Source: Typhlomys cinereus
Taxonomy: Eukaryota > Chordata > Mammalia > Rodentia > Platacanthomyidae
NCBI GenBank assembly: GCA_023101885.1
Contig: JALPQD010000632.1
Location: forward strand, 777,637 to 841,636
Length of the DNA: 64,000 nucleotides
Direction: 5' to 3'
Each line of letters begins with the position of its first letter. Position 1 is the stretch's first letter. The translations under genes and the position numbers were made by a program. The notes below the pieces were generated by a model. That model was not told the DNA's origin, did not search any database, and worked only from the letters and a program-made list of their open reading frames with translations. Shown piece by piece: positions 1 through 9,247 of this stretch.

Positions 1-434
1 AGTAGCCTTGATCATATATTTTCTAATACAGAGCTGATATTAAATTATTAGTTAATATATTAAATATTTCACATGTGTTTTTATAACAATGTGATGAAAA
101 TATGACAATAATTACACTAAGGACAATAAATAGTCAGTCAGGGTAGGTCATGTAAAGATGCAGATGGGTTAACATTCAAGTGAAGAAAATATGCAAGGGG
201 CTGACTGAGGCAATGATCAATAAGGCAGATATAGAAGCAAAGGACAAATAATTTGTTGAGCATAGTCAAAGTGAAACAGCCAAAACTAGAGGATCTGTAC
301 AATCACAAGATTAAGATAATAAAGAGTTCAAATGTCAGGATGTTAGGTGATGTTTGGTGGAGACTATTAAAGGTACTTACAAAAACATGCCTAGAAAATC
401 GTAGTATTAATTCACAATTTAAATTCATCAAACA
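1..434. other. AT-rich intronic DNA
   Basis: I recognise no repeat, exon or RNA signal. The short open frames lack coding character. Confidence 0.6.
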
Positions 435-720
435 GGGCTGGGGAGATGGCTTAGCAGGTAAGAACACCTGTAATGGCATGAAGACCATAGTTCAGATTCC
501 CAACACCCATGTAAAACAATTAAATATGGACATGCCTATGCCTGCGACCCCACTGCAGTAAGAGATCAGAGACAAGAGAATCACAATGCTTTCTGGCCAG
601 TCCACCATCAAATCCACCAAGAGACGATGTGGAATGAGAGTAAGGCAGAAATGATATAGCAGTGAAATCCATGACTTCACTTGCTTTTTGCATGCATACA
701 GAAGGCTAATAGGCTACATG
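435..720 (+). repeat. B4/B2-superfamily-like SINE with tRNA-derived head
   Basis: Starts GGGCTGGGGAGATGGC, the typical rodent tRNA-derived head. It continues through a CAACACCCATGTAAAA segment and a GGCCAG...ACCATC body, like the B4-type elements of rodents. A degenerate CA-rich stretch follows directly and is probably its tail. Family assignment is by recall only. Confidence 0.6.
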
Positions 721-900
721 TGTGCAGGCACCACACACACCACACTTACACACAGATGCACGCACCACACACAGTACAGTTACACAAAACACACATGCAA
801 ACATATGATAGATACACACATCTCACAAACCACACAAACACACATTCACACAGAGATGCATGCACCATGCACATGACACAAACATACAGACAGTGAGAAA
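716..900. repeat. Degenerate (CA)n-rich region
   Basis: Imperfect CACA/CACACC repeats, probably the decayed tail of the preceding SINE. Predicted His/Thr-rich open frames here are translated microsatellite. Confidence 0.8.
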
Positions 901-1914
901 GAGAGAGACAGACAGAGGAGCGATGAGAGAGAGAAAAAAAAACAAAACATATGGCTTTAAAGCAAGGAAGACAGTGCAGAAAATCTGAAGAAAAATAATG
1001 GATTTCTTAAAAGTACATGTACCATGAAAATAAATTCTATCAGACAAATACATTAAAGGATTTAGGGTGGCAGATACTTCTTGACAAACACAATGACAAA
1101 AAGAAGTTTAAAAAAATGAAAGACCAAGACAAAATCAAAGGAGACAGGGGACATATTTCAGTGAAAAGAAGGAACTGAAAGGGCTTTTCTGTGGGAAGAA
1201 TTGGAAGTGACCAATTTGTTTCAGGCAAGCAAAGATTGGAAGGTAAGGACATGAGAACATAGAGGTGATGGGACAGGTTCCAAAAAAAATCCTAAAATGA
1301 ATTCATCAACTACTACAATATGTTTTTATCCTGAAATAATATTTTTGCTCTTCTCTTACAGGTAGAAATAGTAAGAATATTAATGGACTTGAAAGGTGCT
1401 TTATGGTTCTGACATTCAAAGCATAAAATGTTTAAATATTGAGTTTAAAGATAAAAATACTTTCAGAACTTCCTTCCTTTAAAAAATGTGTCACACTTTT
1501 GAATCAAGATATGACTAGTACTTCTTATACCCCACCACCTCGTTTTTGTCTTTGAGGGAGCAGAAATGTACCCAGTAAATGCTGGAAGAAAATAAGGGAT
1601 TTTTTATGTTTTCATGTTCTTTCCACAAGCAAACAAGCGAACAAGCAAAAATTGCCTAATCTAATGCGGCAATAAGGGAATAAGTATTTCATGATGTAAG
1701 ACTAACTCTAAAGAGGTCCTGAAAGCTGTCAACTTAAATTAATTTGGAACAATGAGAAAAGAATGGAATATTTTGAACAGTCTTGTCATGTTTATATTTT
1801 GAGAAAAAGTCACACAGCTGTATTTTGTGGAAAGGAAGGAAGTAATGAGCTGACATTAGATATGTGTCATGATATTATTTAGCACAGAACTCTAGATAGT
1901 GTTAACAGTGAAAT
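901..1914. other. Unique intronic DNA
   Basis: AT-rich. Purine-rich at 894-940. I identify no known element. Confidence 0.5.
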
Positions 1915-2025
1915 AGAGATAGGCACTGCAAAAGCGCACTTGCAATTCTATATTCAGGAGGCTGAGGCAGGACAGTTGCCACTTCAAGGTCAATCTTGAT
2001 AACAGAGTGAGATGTTATTGGAAAG
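1915..2025 (+). repeat. B1-like SINE fragment
   Basis: Contains GAGGCTGAGGCAGGACAG followed by CTTCAAGGTCAATCTTGATAACAGAGTGAGA, the diagnostic B1 (7SL-derived) core with old divergence. Confidence 0.75.
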
Positions 2026-2319
2026 AAAACTGCAACCAGGGGTATTATCAATTACATGGGCATATAATGGCATAATCCGTGTTCACTGATGCCGCCCCCA
2101 CCTCTGGTGTGGCCAATGCCACAATAAATCAGGAGCATAGCCACACCAACACAATTCTATAACAATAGAAGTAGATGATGAGAGAGTTTTGCAGGATAAA
2201 TCTAGAGAAGCAAAATGAGTCATGAGATTTAAGGAGCAAAATATGAACTGAACTTCATTCTGTTCTGGCTACCTTGGAGGAAAGGTACAACACACTGTCA
2301 AGAATGATCCTGTAGGGTT

Positions 2320-2515
2320 TTTTTCCTTGTGTGTATGCATGTGTATGTGTACATGTCCATGCGGGGGTGTACAAGAAGGTGCTTTAGTGTGTTTGCCAGT
2401 GGATGCCCAGGAGTCATATTGAGAATCATGCTAAATATCTCTTTCACCTTATTGCTGTGATCTGGGATTTCCCAGGCTCTCCCTTCCAGTGCCAGAAGTA
2501 CAGGCTATCAAGCAT
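2320..2515 (-). repeat. ID-headed (CA)n-tailed SINE, 3' body, minus strand
   Basis: TGGGATTTCCCAGGCTCT and CAGTGCCAGAAGTACAGG match the body of the recurrent SINE seen whole at 42320-42577. A TG-rich tail lies on the left. Its head is degraded. Confidence 0.65.
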
Positions 2516-2540
2516 TACCCCAGTAGTTTCCATTTTAGAA

Positions 2541-2727
2541 TGAGTGAGGCTATTAAGAATTGGGTGTGGAGGGTAAAGTGTCTGCCTCTCAAGCAAGAGG
2601 ACCTGAGTTTTGTTCCCATGTAAAAACTCCAGGTAGAAATGGCCAGAGCTTTGGAAACCCCGAAGCAAAGCAAAAAGTAGATATAAGCAATCCAGGATGA
2701 ATGCCCCCGTGCCCCCACACACAGAAA
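2541..2727 (+). repeat. ID-headed (CA)n-tailed SINE, plus strand, diverged
   Basis: Retains GTCTGCCTCTCAAGCAAGAG, GACCTGAG, GCAAAGCAAAAAG and GCAATCCAGGATGA in the same order as other copies, ending in a short CA tail. It lies head to head with the minus copy at 2320-2515. Confidence 0.7.
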
Positions 2728-3389
2728 AATTGAAAAAAAAAAACAGGGGATAATGTAGAGAAAGTTCATGTACTTGATAACAGAGGTAGATGATGAGGTT
2801 ATTTCTGAGATATCAAAAGGTATATATGGGGTTGGTGGATAAGTTTACAGTTACTATTTATATTAAATGTGGATAACTCAGATATTCATAGTATCTATTA
2901 TACTTAGTGGTATTGCAATACATTAAAACCAGTATGAATACAACTGAACCCATGCTTCCTTTGAATGTTAAAACAGTTCATATTTAGTGATTTGCCCTGC
3001 CATCCATTGTAAGTTTCTCAAGCCAAGAGCATAGGTATTTGCATTTTTGTAACTCTCACTTCCATGTACAAATTATCAGATCCTGTTAATACTATATGCC
3101 AATTATCTCCTGAATCTGCCCACATATTCTATTTCTTTTTCTCATTTCTGTAGTTGAACTGAATGATGACAGCCTTCAATATTATATATCCTGTTTACAT
3201 CTCTTTAGCCAAAAAGACCCTTCTATACACTGGGCGTGGGTCATGTTTCCAGCCTCTTTAACACATTTTAATTATTTTCGGTTGTCCTTTCAAAATAATG
3301 TCATAGCAATGATTGTGTTTTTAGTCTCATTTAATACTTTCACTCTGATATCTTTCTTCATTTATTGCTTAGTCTAGTCAAATGTTTTT
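2728..3389. other. Unique intronic DNA left of the L1 cluster
   Basis: No feature recognised, except that 3374-3389 may be the left target-site duplication of the L1 that follows. Confidence 0.5.
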
Positions 3390-3390
3390 A

Positions 3391-3418
3391 ATATATTAAT
3401 TAATTAATTAATTAATTA
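3391..3418. repeat. (TTAA)n microsatellite at the L1 tail
   Basis: About five TTAA/AATT units lie between flanking DNA and the L1 3' end, most simply a mutated and expanded poly(A) tail. Confidence 0.85.
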
Positions 3419-4165
3419 TTTCCGCTCATACAAACTTAACAGTTACACCAGTCCCCTACCTCCCTCTACCTCCCCCCGACCCACCTGCTCCCCCCTCCCC
3501 TTCCCCCCTCCCTCCCCATCCCCAGTGCTTCCCCACCAGTGGCCCCCCCTCCCCCCGCCAATCCCCGGAGCATCCTTTAATGTGCATGCCAAACTCTCCT
3601 CTGGGTCCTCCTCTCTGATCAGGTGCAAGGACTCAGGGATATTTCCCAGAACCCTTTCCTGTGCTCCCCTTAAGCTTAGGAACACTACTGTGACGATTAG
3701 TCCCTAGCCTCCAAGGATCCTAGTGCCCTTAATCCATGCTAGACTTTGTGGGGTCAATAATGTGTTGGACATAGCGCAGGCCATGCAAAGTCCTATTATG
3801 ATTGCTTGGGCCCTAACTTGTGTGGAGTATCTTGCATATCATTCCCATCCTTGTGCTCTTACAATCTTAATGCCCCCTCTTCTGCAAATTTCCCTGAGCT
3901 TCAGGATGGGGAGAGATTAGGCTGGCCTAGTTCCAGGTGGTTGATATAGAGTCGCTGATATTCTGAATTATGGTTTGTTGATTTTTTTTCAGTTTTTCTG
4001 CTCCTGCAATGCCCTTGGCTCTATCCTGATGGGTATTGGATGTCACCCCCTGGCCAGAAATAAAAACCTGTTAAATTAGAGTCTTGTTAGAAGAGTATAT
4101 TCAAAGGTAGATGGAACAAAAGTAGGAGACGGTGGTGAGAGAGGGGTCAATCACCCATTTGCAAA
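3410..4165 (-). mobile_element. L1 3'UTR of the outer copy
   Basis: Aligns along its length with the 3'UTR of the plus-strand L1 (54299-55010) in reverse orientation. It includes the terminal GTATGAGCGGAAATAA, the G-rich tract (3458-3566 here as C-rich) and the GGGTGACATCCAATACC block. Confidence 0.93.
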
Positions 4166-4175
4166 ATGGTTACTT

Positions 4176-5040
4176 TTTATGCTTCAAGTTTTTCCCCATT
4201 GAGTATAATCCTTGCAGTTGGCTTGTTGTATACAGCTTTTATTATATTGATAACGGTTCCTTCCATTCTAACCTTCTCTAGGGTTTTGATCATAAAGGGC
4301 TGTTGGATCTTCTCAAAAACTTTTTCTGCATCTATCGAAAGAATCGTGTGGTCTTGGACTTTGGACTGGTTTATATGGTGAATTACACTTATGATTTGCG
4401 TATGTTGAACCAACCTTGTGTGCCTGGGATAAAGCCTACTTGGTCCCTGTGGATGATCTTTTTGATATGTTTTTGAAACCGATTTGCTGAGACTTAGTTG
4501 AGAATCTTTGCATCTGTGTTCATCAGATAGACTGGCCTACATTTTTCTTTTATAAGTATATCTTTATTAGGTTTTGGGATTAAAACGATATTAGCTTCAT
4601 AGAAGGAATTTATGGTAGTGTAACTTCCTTTGCTATTTGATGGAACAGTTTAAGGAGCATTGGTGTTATAAGCTCCTTAAATGACTGGTAGAACTCTGTG
4701 CTGGATTCATCTGGTCCAGGACATTTTTTGGTGGGAAGATTTGAGATTACTTCCTTGATTTCCTCATATGTTATAGGACTGTTTAAATAATTCACAACTT
4801 CCTGATTCAATTTAGGTAAGTTGTGTTTACTTAGGAATTCATCCATCTCTTTGTGTTATCAAATTTCAAAGTATAAGTTTTTGAAATATGATGTTATAAT
4901 TCTCTGGATTTCTTGGGTATCAGTAGTGATATCTCAATTTTAATTTCTAATTACGTTAATTGGGACTTTCTCTCTCTTGCTTTTGGTTAGTTTAGCTAGG
5001 GGTGTATCAAATATTGATTCTTTCAAAGAACCAGCTTTTT
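4176..5040 (-). pseudogene. L1 ORF2 reverse transcriptase segment (outer copy)
   Basis: The minus strand shows the RT motif A region ([18 protein letters not shown]) and, upstream, the fingers-domain block around KKCPGPDESSTEFYQ. The segment stops abruptly just before the RT motif B and FADD active-site region, where the 3'UTR begins. Frameshifts separate the blocks. Its right end (5023-5040) is the left target-site duplication of the nested L1. Confidence 0.9.
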
Positions 5041-6550
5041 TTTTTTATTTCCACTCATACAAACTTAACAGGTATACCGGTCCCCCCCTCCTTGCAACCC
5101 CCCATCCCTCTGTGGCCCCCCACCCCCCATTCCCTCCTCATCCCCCAGTGCCTCCCCCTCCCATTCCCGGAGCCTCCTTTAATGAGCATGCCAAACTTCC
5201 CTCTAGGTCCTCCTCTCCGATGAGGTGCAAGGACCCAGGGGCATTTCCTAGAACGGTTTCCTGTGTTCCCTTTAAGCATAGGAACACTACTGTGGCTGTC
5301 AATCCCTTGCCTCCAAGGATCCTAGTGCCTTTAGCAAACGCTAGACTTTGTGGGGTCAATAGTGTGTAGGACATTGCACAGGGCATGCAAAGTCCAATTA
5401 TAATTGTTTCGACCCCAGCTTGTGTGGAGATTCTTGCATATCGTTACTTCTCCCATCCTTGTGCTCTTACAATCTTACCACCACCTCTTCCACAAATTTC
5501 CCTAAGCTTCAGGATGGGGAGAGATTAGGCTGGCCTAGTTCCAAGTGGTTGATACAGAGTCTCTGATGTTCTGGATTATGGTTCGTTGATTTATTTTTTT
5601 CAGTTTTGCTGCTCCTGCAATGCCCTTCACTCCATCCTGATGGGTATTGGATGTCACCCCCTGGCCAGAGATAAAAACCTGTTAAATTAGAGTCTTGTTA
5701 GAAGAGTATATTCAAAGGTAGATGGAATAAAAGTAGGAGACCACGGTGAGGGAGGGGTCAATCACCCATTTGCAAAATGGTTTCTTTCTATCTGCCAGAC
5801 TATACGCCTTCCCCTTCTGGTAAGATCACACCCCATCAGTTGTAAATGATCAGGAAGGAAAGTCTGTGAACTTAACTAGATGTCTCCTTACTTACTTGCA
5901 GTCCTCGATGGTGACCTATTTTCTTTGCTGTTACATGGTCCCCTCTCTCATTGTTACTAGTGTGTCCCTCTTTCCCCATCCCTCCTGTTCATAATCTTTG
6001 CAATTACTGTAAGTATTACAGAGATTTATCTTTGAATGTCTCTAAGTGGGTTTGGTACTAGGAGCCACCTATTAGGGAGTACATACGGCACTTAATTTTC
6101 CGTGTCTGGGATACTTCACTCAATATAATTTTTTCTAATCCCATCCATTTAACGGCAAAATCCAGTAATTCATCATTTTTGATGGTTGAGTAGTATTCCA
6201 TTGTATAAATGTGCTATCGAGGTGAATTTTTGCTGTATGAGGGGTTATTCCCAAAAGTGGAATAGCAGGGTCATAAGGCATTTCAATCTTTAACTTCTTT
6301 AAAAATTGCCAGATGGCTTGTCAGAGTGGTTTTATGAGCCTGCATTCCCACCACCAATGTAGGAGAGTTCCCCTCTCTCCACATTCTCTCCAGCACTTGG
6401 TGCTGTTTGTATTGTGGATTTTTGCCATCCTGACTGGGGTGAGATGATATCTCAGGGAAGTTTTGATTTGCATTTCCCTGATGGCTAAGGAAGTGGAGCA
6501 TTTTTTAAGATATTTGTTAGACATTTTAATTTCATCCCTGGTAAAGTTTC
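5041..6550 (-). mobile_element. Nested 5'-truncated L1 inserted in ORF2 of the outer L1
   Basis: A T-run (5036-5046) and 3'UTR lie at the left and ORF2 C-terminus at the right. It is flanked by TCAAAGAACCAGCTTTTT (5023-5040) and TCAAAGAACCAACTTTTT (6551-6568), one mismatch. These are the same ORF2 site that is uninterrupted in the plus-strand L1 near 51290. This proves target-primed insertion into the older element. It lacks about 100 bp near 6215-6235 relative to the plus-strand copy. Confidence 0.93.
6240..6550 (-). pseudogene. L1 ORF2 C-terminal fragment (nested copy)
   Basis: The minus strand contains the ORF2 C-terminal block [17 protein letters not shown] and, after a frameshift, the Cys/His motif [18 protein letters not shown] (CX3CX7HX4C spacing kept). 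Truncated at its 5' end and out of frame further on. Non-functional. Confidence 0.88.
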
Positions 6551-6568
6551 TCAAAGAACCAACTTTTT

Positions 6569-7662
6569 GACTGGTTGATTTTCTGTATCATTTTCCTAAT
6601 CTTGATTTCGGATATTTCTCCCCTTATTTTGCTAATCTCCTCCCTTGTACTGCTTTTGGGATCAGATTGCTCTAGTGTCTCTAAAGCTTTAAGCTGCATT
6701 CTTAACTTATTTATTTCTGATGTTTCCATTTTTTTGATGTAGTCATTAAGAGCTATGAACTTAACTCTTAGAACAGCTTTCATTGTGTCCCAGAGATTTT
6801 GGAAAGTTGTATTTTCATTATGGTTCACTTTCAGGAAATCTTGCATTTCCTTTGTAATTTCTTCCTGAATCCAATTCTCATTCAGCATCATAGTGCTAAG
6901 TTTCCAGGAGTCAGTGTATTTTCCGTTTCTTGTTGTGTTGTGGATTTCAAGCTTTAGGCCGTGGTGGTCTGATAAGGTACAGGTTAGAATTTCAACTTTT
7001 TTGTATATGTGTAGATTCGTTTTGTGGCCCAATATGTGATCTATTTTGGAGAAAGTTCCGTGTGCTGCAGAGAAAAATGTGTATTCTTTGGTGCGTGGAT
7101 GAAAAGTTCGATAGAGATCTGTAAGGTCCATTTCAGTAAGGATTTGATTAAGTTCCAAAGTGTCTCTGTTAAGTTTTTTACCTGTTGATCTATCCCATGT
7201 TGAGAGGGCAGTGTTGAAATCCTCACGAATTATTGTTTTGGGATTGATTTCTTGCTTTAGACGTTGTAGGGTTTGCTGTTTTGGGATTGATTTCTTGCTT
7301 TAGACGTTGTAGGGTTTGCTTAATGAATGTGGGGGGGCTCATATTGGGTGCATATATGTTCAGTATTGTGAAGTCTTCCCTGTGAATTGTACCTGTGACT
7401 AAAATGTAGTATCCATCTGTGTCTCTTATGATTTTTTTTGGTTTGAAGTCTACTTTGTCGGATAGCATAATGGCTACCCCTGCCTGTTTTCTGGTTCCAT
7501 TAGCTTGCAGAATTTTTGACCATCCTTTTATTTTTAGGATGTGCCTATCTTTTGTGGTGAGATGGGTTTCCTGCAGGCAGCAGATTGATTGATTGTGATT
7601 TTTAATCCAAGTTTGTAATCTGTGTCGATTGGTGAGTTAATTCCATTAACACTTAATGTCAT
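6569..7662 (-). pseudogene. L1 ORF2 endonuclease and linker (outer copy)
   Basis: The expected ATG is at 7660-7662, followed by the VNGINSP start of the apurinic-type endonuclease. Later come [20 protein letters not shown] and [13 protein letters not shown], which carry the catalytic Tyr and the terminal Asp-His. A 43-bp tandem duplication (7235-7277 and 7278-7320) and several frameshifts destroy the frame. Confidence 0.9.
7235..7320. repeat. Perfect 43-bp tandem duplication inside L1 ORF2
   Basis: GTTTTGGGATTGATTTCTTG...GGGTTTGCT occurs twice without a mismatch at 7235-7277 and 7278-7320. The plus-strand L1 has it once, so the duplication is private to this copy. It adds 43 bp, not a multiple of three. 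Confidence 0.97.
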
Positions 7663-7749
7663 AATGGAGAAACTATTTTTAATTCTGGAAATTTATTATG
7701 TTTAGTGGCTTTTTTAAGTGTATTGTTTTGCTTTTAGGTTTTGGTGGTA

Positions 7750-8726
7750 TTATACTTCCCTTCTGTTTTCCTGGATATGCCTTTTTTTTCTTCAAGCTTG
7801 AGTATCATTTCTAGCATTTTTTGAAGACCTGGTTTGGTGGACATGTATCCCTTCAAGTTGTCTTTGTGGGGGAAAATTTGTCTTTCTCCCTCGATCATGA
7901 CAGATAGTTTTGTGAGGTATATCAGCCTGGGTTGCCATTTTTGCTCATTCAATATTTGAAGTATGTCTCTCCAAGCTCTTCTTACTTTTACTGTTTCCAT
8001 TGAGAAGTCATTTGTTATTTTAATAGGTTTATCTTTAAAAGTGACTTGTTTTTATCCCTTGATGCTCTCAGCACCATTTCTTTATCTTGAATCTGGAGTG
8101 TTTTAATTATTATTTGCCATGCCGAGTTTCTATATTTTCATATCTGTTTGGGGTGTGGAGTGCCCTTGTATTTGGATGGGCCTCTCTTTTTTTAGATGAG
8201 GAAAGTTTTCCTTGATGATAGTTTGAAAAATTTCCTCAGGTGTCGTATTTTGGGATTCTTGCTCTGGTATTCCACGAATACGCATGTTAGGTTTCTTCAG
8301 GGTGTCCCATAACTCTTGAATATCTCTCTCAAGTATCTTTTTGGTTTTAACAACCTCTTCTGTTGAGCTGGTTAATACTCCCACTTTGTCTTCAGTCTGA
8401 AATTCTATTTTCTGCTTCCTTAGTTCTGCTGATAAGATTCTCTGTTGAGTTTTGGGTTGAAGATAACTTGTCTTTTAGTTCAGTTTTAAACTGCTTGAGT
8501 CTGTTTTAACTGCTCTCTGCCTGTTTTTGTTTCTTGAACTGTTTTTCTTAACTCCTCCAAGTGTCTGTTGTGTTCCTCTTCAGTGATTGATGAGGTTATT
8601 TAATTCCTCTCGGATTTCCTCTTTCATAGTATTGAATATGGTAATGACCATGTTTTGAAAGTCGTTATCCTGGGTCCGGCTTTCTTGGCTATTTTCCGTG
8701 GGTTTGTTCTGGTTGGAGTCTATCAT
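7750..8726 (-). pseudogene. L1 ORF1 (outer copy), disabled
   Basis: ATG at 8724-8726 opens MIDSNQNKPTENSQES, the N-terminus of an ORF1-type RNA-binding protein. The coiled-coil region follows, then the RRM-like core (IQELWDTLKKPNMRIRGIPE) and C-terminal domain (VRRAWRDILQILNEQKWQP). The consensus stop is at 7750-7752, giving about 325 codons if intact, normal for L1 ORF1p. A stop after the first 45 codons and later frameshifts disable it. Confidence 0.9.
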
Positions 8727-9232
8727 TATGGGATTAATTCCTTCAATGAGAGATTTTTTTTTTTTGGGTGTTGTTTCTCATTGATTTGCACTTTGACTTG
8801 GGCAATGTCGTTTTAACTCTTAAGACCTTCTTTCAATTTCTGTGCGTTTTTCACTGAACTGAATTATTTGGCCTGGAGCAGCTCCTGCTCCAGCTGGCTG
8901 GTAGGAGGAGCTGGCACCAGTGGGCTGCCTGGGGTTTGGGGGTGGGCGGGGGCAGATCTTACCTAGGTAGCAGTGAGTCCCGGCTGGACTGTGTGTGTCT
9001 CAGGTGGGTGGGGAAAGGGAGGAGGTGGTGGTGGCAGGATGCTATTAACCGGTGGAGCTGGGGCGTGTCCCAGGGGGTCCTTCCTGGGTGGCGGAGCGCT
9101 GGCTCCAGCTGGCTGTTGAGAGGAGCTGGGTCCTGTGGGCTGCTTGGGGTTTGGGGGCTGGGTGGGGGCAGCTTACCTAGGTCGCAGTGAGTCCTGGCTG
9201 GACTGTGCGCGTCCTGGGCGGGTGGGGAAAGG
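8727..9232 (-). promoter_or_regulatory. L1 5'UTR with two GC-rich tandem monomers
   Basis: CCAGCTGGCTG at 8890-8900 recurs at 9105-9115, GGGGTTTGGG at 8931-8940 recurs at 9146-9155, and TGGGGAAAGG at 9009-9018 recurs at 9223-9232: a period of 214-215 bp. This is the monomeric promoter layout known from mouse L1, here with one full unit and one partial distal unit. It is far more GC- and CpG-rich than its surroundings. The promoter would fire leftward, in the direction of Dmd transcription. Confidence 0.85.
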
Positions 9233-9247
9233 CCTAATCCAAAGTTT

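Larger units (their letters stand above)
3390..9232 (-). mobile_element. Old L1 (outer copy), sense to Dmd, with 5' monomers, internal deletion and nested L1
   Basis: Read on the minus strand: GC-rich tandem 5' monomers (8876-9232), 5'UTR, ORF1 (8726-7750), ORF2 from an ATG at 7662 through the endonuclease to mid reverse transcriptase, then an abrupt join near 4166-4175 to the L1 3'UTR (4165-3410). Another L1 (5041-6550) is inserted in ORF2. The A-tail has become a (TTAA)n run at 3391-3418. Degenerate flanks CTAGTCAAATGTTTTT (3374-3389) and CTAATCCAAAGTTT (9234-9247) may be the original target-site duplication. All frames are broken by stops and shifts, so it is inactive. Confidence 0.92.

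Noticed and set aside
681..896. His/Thr-rich open frames
   Set aside because: Degenerate CA repeat. Not coding.
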